Positions 43,443 through 52,953 of a stretch of 64,000 nucleotides of DNA are shown piece after piece; position 1 is the stretch's first letter, and each line of letters starts with the position of its first letter. The stretch lies in contig OY763044.2 of assembly GCA_963666825.2 (NCBI GenBank), positions 4,774,001 to 4,838,000 of the forward strand, given 5' to 3'. The position numbers and the translations under genes are program-made. Under the pieces are notes generated by a model. That model had not been told where the DNA came from. It did not search any database and was given only the letters and a program-made list of their open reading frames with translations. The DNA is from Saccharicrinis sp963666825 (GTDB taxonomy: Bacteria; Bacteroidota; Bacteroidia; Bacteroidales; Marinilabiliaceae).

Positions 43443-44567
43443 ATGAAAAGAGTATTATTTATTGACCGTGATGGCACTATTATAAATGAACCTCCTGTTG
43501 ACTTTCAGGTGGACAGCTTAGAAAAATTGGAATTCTATCCAAAGGCAATTTCCAACTTAAACAAAATTGCTTCAAAACTTGATTTTGAATTAGCAATGGT
43601 TACAAATCAGGACGGATTAGGAACTGATTCATTTCCTGAAGATACATTTTGGCCAGCACAAAATAAAATGCTTAAAACTCTGGAAGGAGAAGGTATTGTT
43701 TTCGATGAAATATTTATCGACAGGTCATTTCCTTGCGACAACTCACCTGCTCGAAAACCAGGTACAGCAATGCTCACAAAATACTTTAGTGAAGACTATG
43801 ACCTTGAGAATTCATATGTAATTGGGGATAGAATTACAGATGTTCAATTGGCAAAGAACCTGGGATGCAAAGCTATATTTATAGCTTCAGAAACAGCCAT
43901 AGATGAAATTAAGAAAAATAACCTGGAGGATTCATGTAAATTAATTACATCAGATTGGGATCAGATATGTTCCTTTTTATTCTCAAAAGAACGTACTTCA
44001 AGCGTTGTACGAAAAACTTCTGAAACAGATATCTCAATTCAGTTAAATCTGGATGGTACAGGGAAATGTGATATTTCAACAGGCCTGCACTTCTTTGACC
44101 ATATGTTGGAGCAAATAGGTAAACACTCAGGCTGCGATTTATCTATTAAAGTAAACGGCGATCTTCATGTAGATGAACACCACACTATAGAGGACACAGC
44201 CTTAGCTCTGGGACAAGCCTTTAAAGAAGCCTTAGGCGACAAAAGAGGTATTGAAAGATATGGATACTGTTTGCCTATGGACGAATGTATGGCTCTAGTG
44301 ACATTAGATTTCGGAGGAAGACCCTGGTTAGTTTGGGAAACCGAATTTAAACGTGAAATGGTAGGAGATATGCCAACTGAAATGTTTATGCACTTCTTTA
44401 AAAGCTTTTCTGATGCATCATTAAGTAACCTAAGAATACAAGCTGACGGAGCTAATGAGCATCATAAAATAGAAGGAATTTTTAAAGCATTGGCCCGGGC
44501 AATCAAGATGGCAATTAGAAAAGATGTATTTAACGACACTTTACCTAGTACAAAAGGTGCTTTGTAG
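43443..44567 (+). CDS. hisB: Bifunctional histidinol-phosphatase / imidazoleglycerol-phosphate dehydratase
   Basis: HisB catalyses two steps of histidine synthesis. The N-terminal HAD phosphatase has the nucleophile motif FIDRDGTIINEP (about 5-16), RKPGTAML and VIGDRITDVQLAKNLG. The C-terminal dehydratase begins near residue 185 and has the metal-binding GLHFFDHMLEQIGKHSG and DEHHTIEDTALALGQA, plus DLSNLRIQ-like and NEHHKIEGIFKALARA. I use ATG 43443 (MKRVLFIDRDG) because the upstream ATG at 43416 lies within the hairpin described above and adds nine odd residues. The fused form is found in E. coli and many Bacteroidota. Confidence 0.96.
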   Translation: MKRVLFIDRDGTIINEPPVDFQVDSLEKLEFYPKAISNLNKIASKLDFELAMVTNQDGLGTDSFPEDTFWPAQNKMLKTLEGEGIVFDEIFIDRSFPCDNSPARKPGTAMLTKYFSEDYDLENSYVIGDRITDVQLAKNLGCKAIFIASETAIDEIKKNNLEDSCKLITSDWDQICSFLFSKERTSSVVRKTSETDISIQLNLDGTGKCDISTGLHFFDHMLEQIGKHSGCDLSIKVNGDLHVDEHHTIEDTALALGQAFKEALGDKRGIERYGYCLPMDECMALVTLDFGGRPWLVWETEFKREMVGDMPTEMFMHFFKSFSDASLSNLRIQADGANEHHKIEGIFKALARAIKMAIRKDVFNDTLPSTKGAL

Positions 44568-44596
44568 GATAAATTTTGAAAATTGATAACAGTATT

Positions 44597-44638
44597 ATAA
44601 GGTGATTGTATTAAAATATTTACTAACTTTCACCTTAT
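44597..44638. other. Hairpin between hisB and ald
   Basis: A perfect 9-bp repeat (ATAAGGTGA, 44597-44605, and TCACCTTAT, 44630-44638) has a 24-base loop and is followed by TTGTTATTTG. It may be a weak terminator of the his operon. Its position 26 bases before the ald ATG also allows an operator role. Confidence 0.45.
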
Positions 44639-44663
44639 TTGTTATTTGATTTAAACGGAGTAA

Positions 44664-45884
44664 ATGGTAGGTATTAGAAACAAAGCAGGTTTTCCTTTAA
44701 TTAACACAGGTTTACTTCCAATGGAAGAAATGTTGGAAGTAAGAAGGACAGAAAAGAAGCTGGTAATTGGAATACCTAAGGAAAAATCAAAGTTTGAAAA
44801 CAGAATAGCATTAACCCCTCAAGGAGTTGAACTACTGGTTGAAAAGGGACATGTTGTATTATTTGAATCTGGAGCCGGAATACCTGCCAATTACTCAGAT
44901 AACGACTTCTCTGAATGTGGTGCTACTATAGTTCAATCCAGCAGTGAGATTTTTAAAGCTGAAGTTGTATTAAAGATTTCACCTTTTACCGAAGAAGAAA
45001 TAGACCAGCTTAGCGCTCGACAAACCATAATCTCATTAATTCAACTTAAACAACAATCTAGAGAGTTGATTCAAAAGATGATGAATAAACGCGTTAATGC
45101 GTTGGCTTTTGAATTAATCAAAGATGACAACAACTGCTATCCTATCATTCGAAGCATGAGTGAGATAGAAGGGGCAGCTGCAGTAATGATTGCCAGTGAA
45201 TACCTAAGTAAGGCACATAATGGTAAAGGTGTTTTACTTGGTGGCGTTACAGGAATTTCGCCAGCTGAGATTGTGATATTGGGAGCCGGAACTGCAGGCG
45301 AAAGTGCAGCACGTGCAGCATTAGGCTTAGGAGCTACAGTTAAAGTCTTCGATAATTCTTTTAAAAACCTAAAAGATCTTCAGGATAGTGTTGGCCAACG
45401 AGTTTTTACTTCCGTACTTCACCCCAAAGCTTTAACAAAGGCATTACGATCTGCAGAAGCTGTAATTGGCAATTTAAGATATTTACAATCAGGATTGAGT
45501 TATTTTGTTACTGAAGATCAGGTTAAACAAATGAAACCAGGTTCTATAATCATTGATCTGAGTATTGGACAGGGTGGATGTTTTGAATCTTCAATGTGCA
45601 CCGACTTTGCACATCCTGTATTTAGAAAACACAATGTTATTCATTATTGTGTTCCAAATGTAGCTTCTCATGTAGCCAGAACAGCCACCATAGCATTAAG
45701 CAATATCTTTGCTCAAATGTTATTACAAATTGCAGAAGCCGGAAGCATAGATAGTCTTATAAAAGAGGATGCCGGGTTTAGCAATGGAGTTTATATTTAT
45801 AAAGGTATTCTTACAAACCATTACATTGGAGAAACATTTTCTCTGCCATCAAAAGATATTGGTCTTTTAATGGCTGCATTCTGA
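44664..45884 (+). CDS. ald: Alanine dehydrogenase
   Basis: Ald converts L-alanine and NAD+ to pyruvate and ammonium. The 406-residue protein has a 36-residue N-terminal extension before the usual start LVIGIPKEKSKFENRIALTP, a pattern I recall in Bacteroidota. VEKGHVVLFESGAG and YSDNDFSECGATIV belong to the substrate domain. The NAD-binding motif is VILGAGTAGESAARAALGLGATVKVFD (about 208-234), followed by GSIIIDLSIGQGGCFESS and FAHPVFRKHNVIHYCVPNVAS. It is monocistronic or follows hisB by readthrough. The stop abuts the convergent kinase gene with no intervening base. Confidence 0.93.
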   Translation: MVGIRNKAGFPLINTGLLPMEEMLEVRRTEKKLVIGIPKEKSKFENRIALTPQGVELLVEKGHVVLFESGAGIPANYSDNDFSECGATIVQSSSEIFKAEVVLKISPFTEEEIDQLSARQTIISLIQLKQQSRELIQKMMNKRVNALAFELIKDDNNCYPIIRSMSEIEGAAAVMIASEYLSKAHNGKGVLLGGVTGISPAEIVILGAGTAGESAARAALGLGATVKVFDNSFKNLKDLQDSVGQRVFTSVLHPKALTKALRSAEAVIGNLRYLQSGLSYFVTEDQVKQMKPGSIIIDLSIGQGGCFESSMCTDFAHPVFRKHNVIHYCVPNVASHVARTATIALSNIFAQMLLQIAEAGSIDSLIKEDAGFSNGVYIYKGILTNHYIGETFSLPSKDIGLLMAAF

Positions 45885-47228
45885 TCAGTCTACAAATTTT
45901 GGTATCTGAAATTTAAACATTGCACCTTCGGTTTGGTTTGGCTCAGCCCATACCTTACCTTTCATTATTTCAACATATTTCTTAACAATAGATAAACCAA
46001 TACCGTTTCCTTCAAATTCTCTGGTATTATCAAGATCTGCCTGTCTGAACAAATCAAAAATTACATCTTCATCTCCTGGAGGTATTCCAATTCCTGTATC
46101 CTTTATAAAGAATTCAAAGTAATCATCAAAAATTAGATACCCTATTACAACCTCGCCTTCACGAGTAAACTTAATAGCGTTATCTAATAAATGTTCAAAG
46201 ACTTTAATTAAAGCATCTTTATGAGTATATAATTTATCACTTCCATTATTAGCATCTAAGAACAACTTAAGTTTTATTGGTTTCTTACATACATTAATTT
46301 CATTGGAAAATGAATCAAATACTGAGTTAAAAATATCATTAATTGAAACTACTTGCTTTGGTTCAACATATGCTTTAGCCTGCAATTTGGAGATATCAAT
46401 AATGGCGTCCATAACTCTCATCAACTGATTACCATTTTGATGAACTATATCCAAATATTCTGACTTCTCTTCATTACTTAAGTTATTAGATTTCAGAAGT
46501 TCTGTAAATCCAATAATAGCATTCATAGGAGTACGAATTTCATGACTCAGATTAGCTAGAAATGACGACTTCAGCATATTACTTTCTTCAGCTTTTAATT
46601 TCGCCTCACTAAGCTCTTTATTCATTTTATCCAGTTCCTTATTCTTACGAATAAGTTCTTCCTTAAAAACCAAAAGCTCAAGGTTACGTCTTTTTAGTTC
46701 TCTTTCACTTTCCATGTGTTCTAATTCAGAACCAATTCTTGAAGAAAACATATACATTAAAGATTCCTGTCTTTTCTGATTTAATACTGGATTTTGAAAC
46801 AAAGCTGTTAATACTCCTATAGGTTCCATTTTCGAACCATATAGAGGTACAGCCAGGTAAGCCTTAATATCTTTATCCTTAAAATGCTTATTTATATTAC
46901 TTTCACTTGTAATATTTTGAAGAAAAGTAGAACATCTCTGTTCAATTACTTTTTGACAAAGTGAACCTTCCATAGGAAAACTTATAGTAGGTAAAATCTC
47001 ATCCTGATTACAAAAAGCTACAGACTCCAATCGATTTTCCACCTCATTAACCCTTGCAATAAAAACATAATCGGCATTAAGATGTTTATTGAGTTTCTGA
47101 ATAGTAACATTAAAAAACTCCTCCCCAATATACTGTCTTTCAGGATTAAACAAATCTACAATACATGAATGCAAATCCTCATCAAGTTCAATTTTACTCT
47201 TTTTTAATATTTTACTATGGCTTCTCAA
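45885..47228 (-). CDS. Soluble GAF-domain sensor histidine kinase
   Basis: A 447-residue kinase with no transmembrane segment. Residues about 20-165 form a GAF domain (NAD-YVFIARVNEVENRLESVAF, SMEGSLCQKVIEQR-like), a coiled coil follows (about 180-215, rich in E/K/L), then HisKA with the phospho-acceptor in FLANLSHEIRTPMNAIIGF (about 224-242) and HATPase_c with DNAIKFTREGEVVIGY, DTGIGIPPGDED and GNGIGLSIVKKYVEIMKGKVW. There is no adjacent response regulator, so its partner must be encoded elsewhere. The ligand of the GAF domain is unknown. Confidence 0.9.
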   Translation of the reverse strand: MRSHSKILKKSKIELDEDLHSCIVDLFNPERQYIGEEFFNVTIQKLNKHLNADYVFIARVNEVENRLESVAFCNQDEILPTISFPMEGSLCQKVIEQRCSTFLQNITSESNINKHFKDKDIKAYLAVPLYGSKMEPIGVLTALFQNPVLNQKRQESLMYMFSSRIGSELEHMESERELKRRNLELLVFKEELIRKNKELDKMNKELSEAKLKAEESNMLKSSFLANLSHEIRTPMNAIIGFTELLKSNNLSNEEKSEYLDIVHQNGNQLMRVMDAIIDISKLQAKAYVEPKQVVSINDIFNSVFDSFSNEINVCKKPIKLKLFLDANNGSDKLYTHKDALIKVFEHLLDNAIKFTREGEVVIGYLIFDDYFEFFIKDTGIGIPPGDEDVIFDLFRQADLDNTREFEGNGIGLSIVKKYVEIMKGKVWAEPNQTEGAMFKFQIPKFVD

Positions 47229-47368
47229 AACAATAATTTTTAATCTTTGTTACAGACGAACTTTTACTTTCTTATCATAAGCTTACTGCTAAGAAAAAAA
47301 AAGGTTCCCTAACGGCACTATTTTTTTGACAAGCAGCCTTATTTCATAGTTTAATGAATAGATTTTTG

Positions 47369-47376
47369 TAATTTTG
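47369..47376 (+). promoter_or_regulatory. Candidate -7 box of cysS
   Basis: TAATTTTG fits TAnnTTTG, 24 bases before the cysS ATG. The upstream partner is only TTTA-like at the expected distance. Confidence 0.45.
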
Positions 47377-47400
47377 ACATCCTTATAAAATAAATACTAA

Positions 47401-48873
47401 ATGACTAGAGAAATTTTAATATATAATACCTTATCAAGATCTAAAGAAAAATTTGAAAGCTTAACCCCAGGTAGAGTAGGATTATACGTTTGTGGACCAA
47501 CGGTATACGGTGATCCCCATTTAGGTCATGCCAGACCAGCTATTACTTTTGATCTGTTAACACGTGTATTAAGACATCTAGACTATAAAGTCCGATACGT
47601 AAGAAACATTACTGATGTTGGTCACCTTGAAAACGACGCTGACGAAGGAGAGGACAAGATTGCTAAAAAGGCAAAGCTTGATGAATTAGAACCAATGGAG
47701 GTAGTTCAGTATTACACTGATAGGTACCACGACTACATGAAAATGCTTAATATTCAAAGTCCAAGTATCGAACCTAGAGCATCCGGTCATATTATTGAGC
47801 AACAAGAGATCATTAAAAACATATTAGATAAGGGTTATGCCTACGAAAGTAATGGCTCTATCTATTTTGATGTGAAAAAATATAACGAGGATTTTCCATA
47901 TGGCATACTATCTGGAAGAAATATAGATGACCTGATTTCAAACACAAGAACTTTGGATGGCCAGAGCGAAAAACGTAATTCAGTGGATTTTGCTCTTTGG
48001 AAAAAGGCAGCTCCTGAGCATATCATGCGTTGGCCTTCTCCTTGGAGTGATGGATTTCCAGGATGGCATCTTGAATGTTCTGCCATGAGTAAGAAATATT
48101 TAGGAGAACAATTTGATATACACGGTGGAGGAATGGACTTACTATTTCCTCATCATGAATGTGAAATTGCACAGAGTACTGTAGCCAATGGACGTTCACC
48201 TGCCAAATATTGGATGCACAACAATATGATTACTATTGGCGGACAAAAAATGGGAAAATCATTAGGCAACTTTATTACGCTGGAACAATTCTTTACAGGA
48301 AACCATGATAAGCTTGAAAAGGCCTACAGTCCAATGACTATTCGCTTCTTTATTCTTCAGGCTCATTACAGAAGTACTTTGGATTTTGGTAACGAAGCAC
48401 TTCAGGCGGCAGAAAAAGGACTTGAAAGATTAAATGAAGCAATTCTAAACCTTGATAAAATCACAGCTTCTGCAGAATCAACCTTTAATATTGAAGAATT
48501 TGAAAACAAATGCTATAGTGCCATTTGTGATGATTTAAACAGTCCGATTTTAATAGCACATCTATTTGAAGGTGTTAAAGTTATAAACAACCTTATTTCT
48601 GGTAATGTAAAACTAAATGCTGAAGATTTGGCTCAGTTTAAAAATCTGATTTTATTGTTTGTGAATGATATCTTGGGAATTTATCAGGAAGAAAAATCAG
48701 CAGACTCTACAGACAACAAACTTAATGACGTAATGAGTCTGTTATTACAATTAAGATCAGATGCCAAAGCAAATAAAGATTGGGGAACTGCCGACAAAAT
48801 CAGAAATGAACTACAAGATTTAGGTTTTGTAATTAAAGACGGTGCTGAAGGTGCCACTTGGGAATTAAAATAA
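47401..48873 (+). CDS. cysS: Cysteinyl-tRNA synthetase
   Basis: CysRS charges tRNA-Cys. It is a class I enzyme of 490 residues. The zinc Cys and HIGH motif are in YVCGPTVYGDPHLGHARPAI (about 29-48). The second zinc ligands are in GWHLECSAMSKKYLG and FPHHECEIAQS. The KMSKS motif is KMGKSLGNFI (about 283-292). The C-terminal helical anticodon-binding domain is complete. It is the first of three closely spaced genes (cysS, the M28-like lipoprotein 5 bases on, and rnhB). Confidence 0.97.
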   Translation: MTREILIYNTLSRSKEKFESLTPGRVGLYVCGPTVYGDPHLGHARPAITFDLLTRVLRHLDYKVRYVRNITDVGHLENDADEGEDKIAKKAKLDELEPMEVVQYYTDRYHDYMKMLNIQSPSIEPRASGHIIEQQEIIKNILDKGYAYESNGSIYFDVKKYNEDFPYGILSGRNIDDLISNTRTLDGQSEKRNSVDFALWKKAAPEHIMRWPSPWSDGFPGWHLECSAMSKKYLGEQFDIHGGGMDLLFPHHECEIAQSTVANGRSPAKYWMHNNMITIGGQKMGKSLGNFITLEQFFTGNHDKLEKAYSPMTIRFFILQAHYRSTLDFGNEALQAAEKGLERLNEAILNLDKITASAESTFNIEEFENKCYSAICDDLNSPILIAHLFEGVKVINNLISGNVKLNAEDLAQFKNLILLFVNDILGIYQEEKSADSTDNKLNDVMSLLLQLRSDAKANKDWGTADKIRNELQDLGFVIKDGAEGATWELK

Positions 48874-48878
48874 AAATT

Positions 48879-49868
48879 ATGTCAAAATACATCTTATTTA
48901 TTGTTCTTACTATCCTTTTTGGGTGCAACTCAAACAGCTCTAAATCAAATGGATCAGGAATTAACTCATCAAAAAAAAGGATTGTAAAAGTTCCTCAATT
49001 TAATTCGGATTCAGCATACCAATACGTAGCAGATCAGGTAGCTTTTGGCCCCCGGGTTCCTAATTCTGAGGCTCATATAAAATGTGCAGAATACTTATCT
49101 GATCAGCTAAAGAAATTTGGAGCAGAGGTCATAATACAAGAAGCTCAACTAGTAGCCTTTGACAATAAAGTTCTAAATGCAAAAAACATTATTGGTCAAA
49201 TCAATCCCGAATTAAAAAACAGAGTAATGTTATTTTCGCATTGGGATTCGAGACCTTTTGCTGATCACGATCCTGATGAAGCTAAAAGAAACGAACCAAT
49301 ATTAGGTGCAAATGATGGTGCAAGTGGAGTTGGTGTTCTTCTGGAAATTGCAAGATGTATTCAACAAGATTCAATTCCAATAGGTATTGATATTATCTTT
49401 TTTGATGCTGAGGACTATGGAACTCCGGATCACCTTAATGTTGAGTGGAAACCTGACACCTGGTGTTTAGGTTCACAGTATTGGGGTAAGAATCCTCATA
49501 CTCCTGATTACTATGCCCAATATGGTATTTTACTTGATATGGTTGCAGCTCCACAGGCTACCTTTTATCAAGAACAACATTCGTTACAATTTGCTCGCAG
49601 AATCGTTAAAAAAGTATGGAATACTGCTAATGATTTAGGTTACGGGAATCACTTTGTATATGAAACCGGTGGAGCTATTACTGATGATCATGTTTATGTA
49701 AACAACTTAAGAGGCATTCCATGTATTGATATTATCCAGTTTGATCCTGCATCAAACTCAAGCTTTGGTAGTTTTTGGCATACTCACAACGACAATATGG
49801 ATGTGATTAGTAAAAGTACTATGAAAGCAGTTGGACAAACATTACTTCATGTGATATATAACGAATAA
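48879..49868 (+). CDS. M28-family zinc peptidase-like lipoprotein (glutaminyl-cyclase type)
   Basis: A 329-residue lipoprotein (ATG 48879, MSKYILFIVLTILFGC, Cys near residue 16). The zinc ligands of the M28 fold are visible: SHWDSRP and HDPDEAK (His/Asp), GANDGASGVGVLLEIAR (Asp), FFDAEDYG (Glu) and GAITDDHVYVNN with the final Asp-His. The pattern and length are close to glutaminyl-peptide cyclotransferases as well as aminopeptidases, so N-terminal glutamine cyclisation or peptide hydrolysis in the periplasm are both possible. The upstream in-frame start at 48858 overlaps cysS and is rejected. Confidence 0.87.
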   Translation: MSKYILFIVLTILFGCNSNSSKSNGSGINSSKKRIVKVPQFNSDSAYQYVADQVAFGPRVPNSEAHIKCAEYLSDQLKKFGAEVIIQEAQLVAFDNKVLNAKNIIGQINPELKNRVMLFSHWDSRPFADHDPDEAKRNEPILGANDGASGVGVLLEIARCIQQDSIPIGIDIIFFDAEDYGTPDHLNVEWKPDTWCLGSQYWGKNPHTPDYYAQYGILLDMVAAPQATFYQEQHSLQFARRIVKKVWNTANDLGYGNHFVYETGGAITDDHVYVNNLRGIPCIDIIQFDPASNSSFGSFWHTHNDNMDVISKSTMKAVGQTLLHVIYNE

Positions 49869-49870
49869 TA

Positions 49871-50479
49871 ATGGAGGCCAAACTACAAGAATATTTACAT
49901 AAGGATAAAATTGAGGCCGGATGCGACGAAGCTGGCAGAGGCTGTTTAGCCGGTCCTGTTGTGGCAGCTGCAGTAATTCTGCCAAAGGGATTTAAACATC
50001 CATTGCTAAATGATTCTAAACAGTTAACCGAAAAGCAACGTCAAAAATTACGACCAATAATTGAAGCAGAGGCTGTTGCATGGTCAGTTTCTGTTGTTGA
50101 CAATAACGAAGTTGACGAAATTAATGTTCTAAATGCTTCTATTACGGGTATGCAGAGAGCAGTAGGCGACCTTAAAATCACGCCTGAACATTTATTAATA
50201 GATGGCAATAAGTTTAAACCATATAAAGATATACCTCATACCTGTATAGTAAAAGGTGATGCTAAATTTATGAGTATCGCTGCTGCAAGTATACTTGCAA
50301 AAACCCATCGTGATGAGATTATGGAAAATCTTTCAGAACAATATCCAGGTTACGATTGGGGGAAAAACAAAGGGTATCCTACAAAAGCACATAGAGCAGC
50401 CATTCAAAAACTAGGAGCTACTCCCCTGCACCGACAAACATTCAAGTTACTGGATACACAACTAAAATTAGAACTATAG
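49871..50479 (+). CDS. rnhB: Ribonuclease HII
   Basis: RnhB removes RNA from RNA-DNA hybrids and single ribonucleotides from DNA. It is 202 residues. The catalytic acidic residues are in GCDEAGRGCLAGPVVAAAV (D and E near 18-19), ALLIDG-like LLIDGNKF, and KGDAKFMSIAAASILAKTHRD. It starts two bases after the M28-like gene stop, so the two are probably translated from one mRNA. Confidence 0.96.
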   Translation: MEAKLQEYLHKDKIEAGCDEAGRGCLAGPVVAAAVILPKGFKHPLLNDSKQLTEKQRQKLRPIIEAEAVAWSVSVVDNNEVDEINVLNASITGMQRAVGDLKITPEHLLIDGNKFKPYKDIPHTCIVKGDAKFMSIAAASILAKTHRDEIMENLSEQYPGYDWGKNKGYPTKAHRAAIQKLGATPLHRQTFKLLDTQLKLEL

Positions 50480-50603
50480 TTGTAAATTTTCGTACTACAA
50501 TACATAAAAGTCATTGTTTTTAAATCAGAAACTTTGTTATTTTAGCCTTCTTCCATAAAAATGGGGATTTTGTCTTGTCGGGATTTTTAAAAGATTTAAG
50601 TAA

Positions 50604-52760
50604 ATGAAAAAATTATTGGTACTATTCTTTGTAATAGTTATAGGCCTTGGTAATACACTGAGAGCTGACGAGGGGATGTGGCTTCTCCCATTGATTTCGA
50701 AGCTAAATATAAATAAAATGCAGGAGATGGGCTTAAAACTTTCTGCAGAAGATATTTATAGCATTAACAACTCAAGCTTAAAAGATGCAGTTGTAATATT
50801 TGGAGGTGGATGTACTGGAGAATTAATTTCTGACCAGGGATTAATACTAACAAATCATCACTGCGGATATTCAAGCATTCAAAAATTGAGTTCTGTTGGT
50901 CACAATTATTTAAAAGATGGTTATTGGGCAAGATCACTTGAAGAAGAATTACCAGCAGAAGGTTTATCTGTTACTTTTTTAAAAAGAATGGAAGATGTAA
51001 CCGAGAAAGTATTAGAAGGTGTTACAGAAGAAACTTCAGCTGAAGAAAGAAGCAAAACGATAAGTGAAAATATTTCAGAAATCACAAAAGCTGCTTCTGA
51101 AGACAATGATTATATTGTTAGAGTACAAGATTATTTTGAAGGCAACCAATACTTTTTAATTGTATATGAAAAATATACAGATATTCGATTTGTAGGTGCT
51201 CCGCCTTCATCAATTGGTAAGTTTGGATTTGATACAGACAACTGGATGTGGCCAAGACATACTGGCGACTTCAGCATGTTCAGAGTATATGCAAGTAAAG
51301 ATGGTAAGCCAGCAGACTATTCTACTGAAAATGTTCCATTAAAGCCTAAGCATCATCTTCCTATCTCACTTAAAGGTGTTGAAATGGATGACTTTGCAAT
51401 GACAATTGGTTTCCCGGGAAGTACAAGCAGATATCTTACTTCATGGGGTATCGAGGAAAGAATGAACATTGTCAATGATTCCAGAATTGTACCTCGCGGT
51501 ATTAAGCAAGACATCTGGCATGAAGACATGATGGCAAGTGAAAAAGTTAACATTCAGTATGCTTCAAAATTCAGCCGTAGTTCTAACTATTGGAAAAATA
51601 GTATTGGTATGAATCGCGGACTTGAAAAACTTAACGTTCTTGATAAAAAAAGAGCCATTGAAAAAGATTTTTCAAACTGGGTTAATGCATCTGATGAGAG
51701 AAAGAACCTTTATGGAGAAGTTCTTACAAACTTAGAATCTGTTTACACTAAAAGAGCAGATGAAAAGAAAGCATACAGTTATTTAGTTGAATGTATGTTA
51801 AGAGGAACTGAGATAATAAACTTTGGAACCAACGCGTTTAAGCTTAACAGAGAATTATCTTCAGGAGACAGCCAGGAAAAGATTGACGCATCAATTGAAT
51901 CCATTAGATCTAACATGAAAGATCTTTATAAAGATTATAGCAATACAACTGATCATAAGGTTTTTGCAACAATGCTTAAATTATATTACAACAGCATTGA
52001 TGAAAAATACCACCCTTCATTTTTAGAGGATGTTGTTATCGCAAAATTTAAAGGCGACTTTAATGCATATGCTGATTATGTATTTAAAAAATCCATTTTT
52101 GCTGACCAGGAAAAACTTGAGGCTTTCCTTGATAATCCAAAATTAAAAACACTTGAAAAAGACCCGGTAATGGTAGCTGCTCAATCAACTATCGATACAT
52201 ACAGAAGTCTTTATTTAAGTTTAAAAGCATACGATAAAATTGAGTCTGAAAACAATCGCCTTTTCTTAAAAGGATTGATGGAGATGAATCCTGACAAAGT
52301 ATTTTATCCGGATGCAAACTTCACAATGCGTTTGAGCTATGGAAAAGTTGGCGATTATGCTCCTAAAGATGCTGTAATGTATAAGTATTATACAACGCTA
52401 GCTGGGGTAATGGAAAAAGAAGAACCCGATAATTACGAGTTCCAGGTACCTGAAAAACTGAAGGAACTATACAACGATAAAGATTACGGTCAATATGCAG
52501 CTCAAGATGGTACTTTAAGAGTTTGCTTTACTACCAACAACGATATTACAGGTGGTAATTCCGGTAGTCCTGTTATCAATGCAAATGGTGAATTATTTGG
52601 TTTAGCTTTTGACGGAAACTGGGAAGCTATGAGTGGCGACATTGCCTTTGAAACAGAGTTACAGAAATGTATCAATGTTGATATCAGATATGTTTTATTC
52701 ATTATAGATAAATTTGCAGGTGCAGAAAATCTAATTAATGAAATGACTATTGTAAAATAA
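50604..52760 (+). CDS. S46-family dipeptidyl-peptidase (DPP7-like)
   Basis: A 718-residue exported exopeptidase. The signal peptide KKLLVLFFVIVIGLGNTLRA (about 1-21) is followed by EGMWLLPL, typical of the family. The catalytic His is in LTNHHCGYSSIQ (His near 86), and the Ser in TGGNSGSPVINANG. The segment FGLAFDGNWEAMSGDIAF has Gly where DPP11 has Arg, so hydrophobic-preferring DPP7 activity is favoured over acidic-residue-preferring DPP11 (family knowledge). S46 enzymes release dipeptides from peptides in the periplasm and are typical of proteolytic Bacteroidota. It has its own terminator. Confidence 0.92.
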   Translation: MKKLLVLFFVIVIGLGNTLRADEGMWLLPLISKLNINKMQEMGLKLSAEDIYSINNSSLKDAVVIFGGGCTGELISDQGLILTNHHCGYSSIQKLSSVGHNYLKDGYWARSLEEELPAEGLSVTFLKRMEDVTEKVLEGVTEETSAEERSKTISENISEITKAASEDNDYIVRVQDYFEGNQYFLIVYEKYTDIRFVGAPPSSIGKFGFDTDNWMWPRHTGDFSMFRVYASKDGKPADYSTENVPLKPKHHLPISLKGVEMDDFAMTIGFPGSTSRYLTSWGIEERMNIVNDSRIVPRGIKQDIWHEDMMASEKVNIQYASKFSRSSNYWKNSIGMNRGLEKLNVLDKKRAIEKDFSNWVNASDERKNLYGEVLTNLESVYTKRADEKKAYSYLVECMLRGTEIINFGTNAFKLNRELSSGDSQEKIDASIESIRSNMKDLYKDYSNTTDHKVFATMLKLYYNSIDEKYHPSFLEDVVIAKFKGDFNAYADYVFKKSIFADQEKLEAFLDNPKLKTLEKDPVMVAAQSTIDTYRSLYLSLKAYDKIESENNRLFLKGLMEMNPDKVFYPDANFTMRLSYGKVGDYAPKDAVMYKYYTTLAGVMEKEEPDNYEFQVPEKLKELYNDKDYGQYAAQDGTLRVCFTTNNDITGGNSGSPVINANGELFGLAFDGNWEAMSGDIAFETELQKCINVDIRYVLFIIDKFAGAENLINEMTIVK

Positions 52761-52782
52761 GATATAGTAAATATAAATAATG

Positions 52783-52814
52783 AAAGGTTGGATTTTAAGT
52801 CCAACCTTTTTTTT
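52783..52814 (+). terminator. Terminator after the S46 peptidase
   Basis: A perfect 10-bp stem (AAAGGTTGGA and TCCAACCTTT) with a 7-base loop is followed by TTTTT. It begins 23 bases past the stop codon. Confidence 0.9.
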
Positions 52815-52953
52815 GTTTTAATATATCTCGGTTTTCTGATATCTTTAGTGCTGAAATACAAAACACATTAACTGAGCCATTAAAATTTCTTAACTAACGA
52901 GTTTCTGAGTTTTGGTAATTTCAACCAGACTATTAAAAACAAAACATTTACAA

